Shown here: positions 23,110-23,243 of the stretch, one piece after another
How the letters are laid out: each line of letters opens with the position of its first letter
How positions within the stretch are numbered: the stretch's first letter is position 1
Assembly (NCBI GenBank): GCA_031551625.1
Contig: JAVBNJ010000019.1
Location: 1 to 23,243 of the forward strand
DNA from: JAVBNJ01 sp031551625
Lineage (GTDB): Bacteria > Bacteroidota > Bacteroidia > Bacteroidales > UBA932
DNA: 23,243 nt
Direction of reading: 5' to 3'
Made by a program: the position numbers and the translations under genes
Notes under the pieces: generated by a model
The model's database searches: none
What the model saw: only the letters and a program-made list of their open reading frames with translations
What the model was told of the DNA's origin: nothing

Positions 23110-23243
23110 CTACCGAACGGGGGACTCTATTCTGTCTTTCCATTCCCTAAGATATTTTCCCCATTCTGTCATAAACTGATATATTTCTTGACTTGGAACT
23201 TCTATTTTGTCTTCAAAATAATTATAGTTAACTATAGATATTT
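23110..23243 (-). CDS. 3' end of an unrecognised gene
   Basis: The frame is open from the right edge of the window for 43 residues and stops with TAG at 23110-23112. The segment (EVPSQEIYQFMTEWGKYLREWKDRIES) is an amphipathic, charged helix-like tail and does not match a family I recognise. It ends 20 bp before the transposase-like fragment on the same strand. The evidence for coding is the open frame and sensible composition only; the other two minus-strand frames are interrupted several times here. Confidence 0.45.
   Translation of the reverse strand, partial: ISIVNYNYFEDKIEVPSQEIYQFMTEWGKYLREWKDRIESPVR

Noticed and set aside
1..23243. CRISPR arrays, tRNA or rRNA genes, prophage or defence genes
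   Set aside because: No evenly spaced repeats, no cloverleaf-like or rRNA sequence in the spacers, and no phage or defence protein among the supported genes.

Overview
The window looks like ordinary chromosomal sequence from a member of the Bacteroidota, most likely order Bacteroidales. This rests on the gene families present (DUF3108 and DUF4831 proteins, FadL-like and small beta-barrel outer-membrane proteins, WbqC, a FlK-like thioesterase, MacB-type permease), the lack of Shine-Dalgarno sequences in front of starts, and a repeated promoter motif TAnnTTTG (usually TATCTTTG or TACCTTTG), the -7 box of the Bacteroidota primary sigma factor. I cannot name the genus.

Layout. 1-924: 3' part of an S41 (C-terminal processing) peptidase gene, followed by a terminator. 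1180-5482 (+): recG, a secreted DUF3108 protein, an RseC-like redox/membrane protein and a second DUF3108 protein, packed as one operon. 5590-6957 (+): a FadL/OmpP1-type outer-membrane protein with its own promoter. 6954-9682 (-): an operon of nagZ-like glycoside hydrolase, cation diffusion facilitator and WbqC-like protein. 9792-11294 (-): POT-family peptide permease. 11419-13775 (+): DUF4831 protein and an FtsX/MacB-type permease. 13777-20347 (-): rsmA, an endonuclease/exonuclease/phosphatase-family exported protein, alaS and pruA, with individual promoters visible for the last three. 20430-22236 (+): a FlK-like hotdog thioesterase and a YihY/BrkB membrane protein. 22238-22792 (-): a small outer-membrane beta-barrel protein. 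22916-23243 (-): an AT-richer end with a fragment resembling the C-terminus of an IS200/IS605-type transposase and the 3' end of an unrecognised gene.

Functionally this is a housekeeping mix: DNA repair (RecG), translation (AlaS, RsmA), proline/glutamate catabolism (PruA), peptide uptake, cell-wall recycling (NagZ), metal efflux and several envelope proteins. I found no phage, CRISPR, defence island, tRNA or rRNA, and no clear new multi-gene system. The most unusual points are at the junctions: all three convergent gene pairs end within 1 bp of each other or overlap, the stop of the CDF gene and start of the wbqC-like gene lie in an imperfect inverted repeat, a terminator U-tract runs directly into the next promoter, and two DUF3108 paralogues flank an rseC-like gene that lacks its usual rnf neighbours.
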